From positions 280,607 through 344,606 of the forward strand of contig CAJJDP010000040.1 of the NCBI GenBank assembly GCA_905182995.1: a stretch of DNA of 64,000 nucleotides. The letters run 5' to 3'. Shown here in pieces: positions 61,979 through 64,000 of the stretch; within the stretch, counting starts at the first letter, position 1; each line of letters begins with the position of its first letter. A program made the position numbers and the translations under genes. The stretch comes from Paramecium octaurelia. Lineage: Eukaryota > Ciliophora > Oligohymenophorea > Peniculida > Parameciidae. The notes below the pieces were generated by a model, which was not told where the DNA came from, ran no database searches, and was given only the letters and a program-made list of their open reading frames with translations.

Positions 61979-64000
61979 ATGTCATTCTTAAATTTTGAAT
62001 TAAAATAAAACACTCATGATTACGAAAAGGATAAATTAGGTCCAGATAAAACTTCCAATATGATCAATCCTAAATAAGGGTCAAATAGCGAAATTTAATT
62101 TTATTCCGAACTAAGTGTTATAGATAGCAATAGGCCAGTGCAATAGTCAAGCTTAATAAGGCCTTTAGCACAAATTAAAAAGGAATCCTCAGGAAGATAA
62201 CTGAAATTTAATGTAAAGTTAATTTTGAGTAAACTTAGAATTCATAGAAAACTGTTAAAATTGAGTAAAGTGCCAATAAAATTTCCAATTTTCGCAAAGT
62301 GATCCATCAGAATGAAGAAACCATAAAGGTTGTTTAAACTAAATTTTTGAATAAGTTATTAGAGGCAGCAAATATATGGAGAAAAGATATATTCGATTAC
62401 AATAAGGACGTTATAAATAATATATTTTCTTATGACTCAAAGGAGTAGAATAATGGAGAAATAATCAATTCTCATTAGGGAATTTTAAGCCTAAAAATTG
62501 AAGTCTTATTACCTACTTAACTGTTTGTAAAAATTTGGGATCTGATGGCAATAATAATAATTGCGATAACATTATGGTTTTCATCATTCGTAGCTACATT
62601 TGACTTATTTTAAAATAACTTCTACAAAATCGTAATTTACATATTCATCGCATTCTTTTTTATAGATGCTTTTATAATCTGTCATAAGGCCATTATTTTA
62701 TAGGGAGAACTGATGTTAGATAAAAGAATTATAATTCAATAATATATAAAGGGCCATATTTATGGAGATATCATAAATTGTTTAATTTGGATAATTTAAC
62801 TATCTCATATTGAGGATATGCATGCAAGACAATTGCTCTCATTGATCTAGACAGTGTTTATAATCATTAAATTATACAATCGTTTAAACAATTATATCGA
62901 TTGTTTATACATGAGTGGCAGTTTGAGTGAGTTGATCGATTTGATCATTTTGATCAATTACATATTTTTTTGTGTTCATATATTTGCATGTTATTGGACA
63001 TACATAGGATTTGCAACAGAAAATGAAGGCATCAATTGGCTGATAAAAAACTCAGTTGAAAATAAGGGACATTGGGTTTAGTACAATACGGCAATGTATT
63101 GGGCAACCATGACAATGGTAACAGTTGGATATGGTGATGTAACAGCTGGAAACTAGTATGAAATTTTGTATTCTAATTTCGCTATGTTTATCAGTAGCTT
63201 AGTATTTGCATATTCCATGAATTCGATTGGAATCATCATAAAGAACATCTAAGTGTCCTCAAGTTTCTACAAGTATGTATAAAAAGAATTCTTAGGAAAA
63301 ACTTAATCTTAATGAATACTTATATGAAAAATAATCTTGTTTCAGATTCCATTTAAAATAGAGTGAGAAACTTCCTGAAATATTAAGCAGAAAATAACCA
63401 ACAAGCCAATGCACAAGATGTAACATTAGATATCTTATTGTTAGATTCATAATATTATTGATGAGTTTCCACCTTTACTTTAGGACGAATTAAAATAAGA
63501 TATTAGATTGAGGATACTCAAATAAATTAAACTTTTTGATATCTTTACAGAGAAAATTAAATATGCCGCTGCAAACAAATTGGAATATGGCTCTTGTATT
63601 CCTAATGATGTGTTATTTGATAATTAGATCAATAACGATAATTCTTTGTAAGACTATATATTAAATATAAAGATATTTCATAGAGAAAGGAGAAGTGATG
63701 ATCTAAGAGAGTGTGACTAAGAAATAATTGGAAACATTTAAATCAGGAGACTGTTTTGGTTAATACTAATTTATTACGAATAGTTCTCTACCAATAAGAG
63801 CTGTGAGTCAGTCTTTTACATAGGTCTATAAGATATCTAGAAGTGATTTCTTAAAGGTTTTGAATACTAGTTCAATCGATTTTGAAACTTATCATAATAT
63901 AAAAGATAAGTTACTTCATGGTCATGAAATGAGCATTATAAATTAGAAATGTAACATCTGTTCTTCCTTTACTCACATAAATGTGTTTTGTCCTAAGATT
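61979..64000 (+). CDS. Cyclic-nucleotide-binding-domain K+ channel, 3' partial
   Basis: The gene starts MSFLNFELKQNTHDYEK; an in-frame ATG at 61952 would add nine residues. Introns of 26, 23, 25 and 25 nt are removed, the last (63648-63672) ending in AAG. After a soluble N terminus, LFVKIWDLMAIIIIAITLWF begins S1; pore motif TMTMVTVGYGDVTAGN is a K+ filter. The C-linker (SIQNRVRNFLKYQAE) and CNBD (YFIEKGEVMIQ, FKSGDCFGQYQF) follow, and the frame is open at the right edge. It is a tandem paralogue of the preceding gene, with diverged flanks. S4 contains HARQLLSLIQTVFIIIKLYN, again poor in basic residues. Confidence 0.9.

Noticed and set aside
1..64000. tRNA or rRNA genes, transposons, telomeric C4A2/C3A3 repeats, CRISPR arrays or bacterial-type operons.
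   Set aside because: Reading both strands by eye I found no cloverleaf, terminal inverted repeat with transposase, telomere repeat or spaced direct repeat array. A tRNA scan could still find a gene I missed.

Overview
The window reads as macronuclear DNA of a ciliate, almost certainly a Paramecium. It is very AT-rich. Long reading frames stay open only if TAA and TAG are read as glutamine and TGA is the sole stop. Nearly every gene is broken by tiny 21-31 nt GT..AG introns. Three genes encode secretory proteins that look like trichocyst matrix proteins. Intergenic gaps are often under 120 nt (34, 38, 44 and 58 nt at the tightest). Standard-code reading fragments almost every gene here, so the models below were rebuilt by hand with the ciliate code and intron removal. 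For nearly all complete models the spliced length is an exact multiple of three and ends at TGA.

Layout. 1-3528 (-): the 5' part of a protein with two tandem kinase domains and a long coiled-coil tail that runs off the left edge. 4532-16019 (+): a 3795-residue PKHD1L1/fibrocystin-like surface protein with IPT/TIG, PA14 and two G8 domains, beta-helix regions and a C-terminal membrane anchor. 16764-17425 (+): small basic unknown. 17611-18705 (-): casein kinase 2 alpha. 19389-20574 (+): first matrix protein. 20693-25365 (+): large multi-pass membrane protein of the TmcB/PAS-like ciliate family. 25475-29564 (-): kinase plus long coiled coil, paralogous to the first gene. 29929-31053 (+): second matrix protein. 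31098-32594 (-): unknown. 32929-34416 (-): possible degenerate kinesin. 34845-36055 (+): third matrix protein. 36169-39149 (+): coiled-coil protein. 39189-45978 (+): four-domain voltage-gated cation (Ca2+-type) channel. 46014-47013 (-): MAK16. 47072-50912 (-): TAF1. 51302-56445 (+): second TmcB/PAS-like membrane protein. 56540-57547 (-): P-loop GTPase resembling IFI44. 58168-58866 (+): small lysine-rich, HMG-like protein. 59110-61898 and 61979-64000 (+): two tandem cyclic-nucleotide-binding K+ channels, the second cut by the right edge.

The content fits an excitable swimming cell with exocytotic trichocysts: three cargo proteins of dense-core secretory granules, one Ca2+-type channel and two K+ channels that could act in ciliary membrane excitability, several kinases, and core nuclear machinery (TAF1, MAK16, CK2). 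I see no operons, no rRNA or tRNA genes, no transposon, no telomere and no CRISPR. The most interesting signals are an all-aspartate (DDDD) filter in the four-domain channel, a tandem kinase whose two domains have lost different catalytic elements (one by a K-to-TAA change), a discoidin-like insert in the fibrocystin-like protein, a CK2 with DFG instead of DWG, and frequent AAG 3' splice sites.
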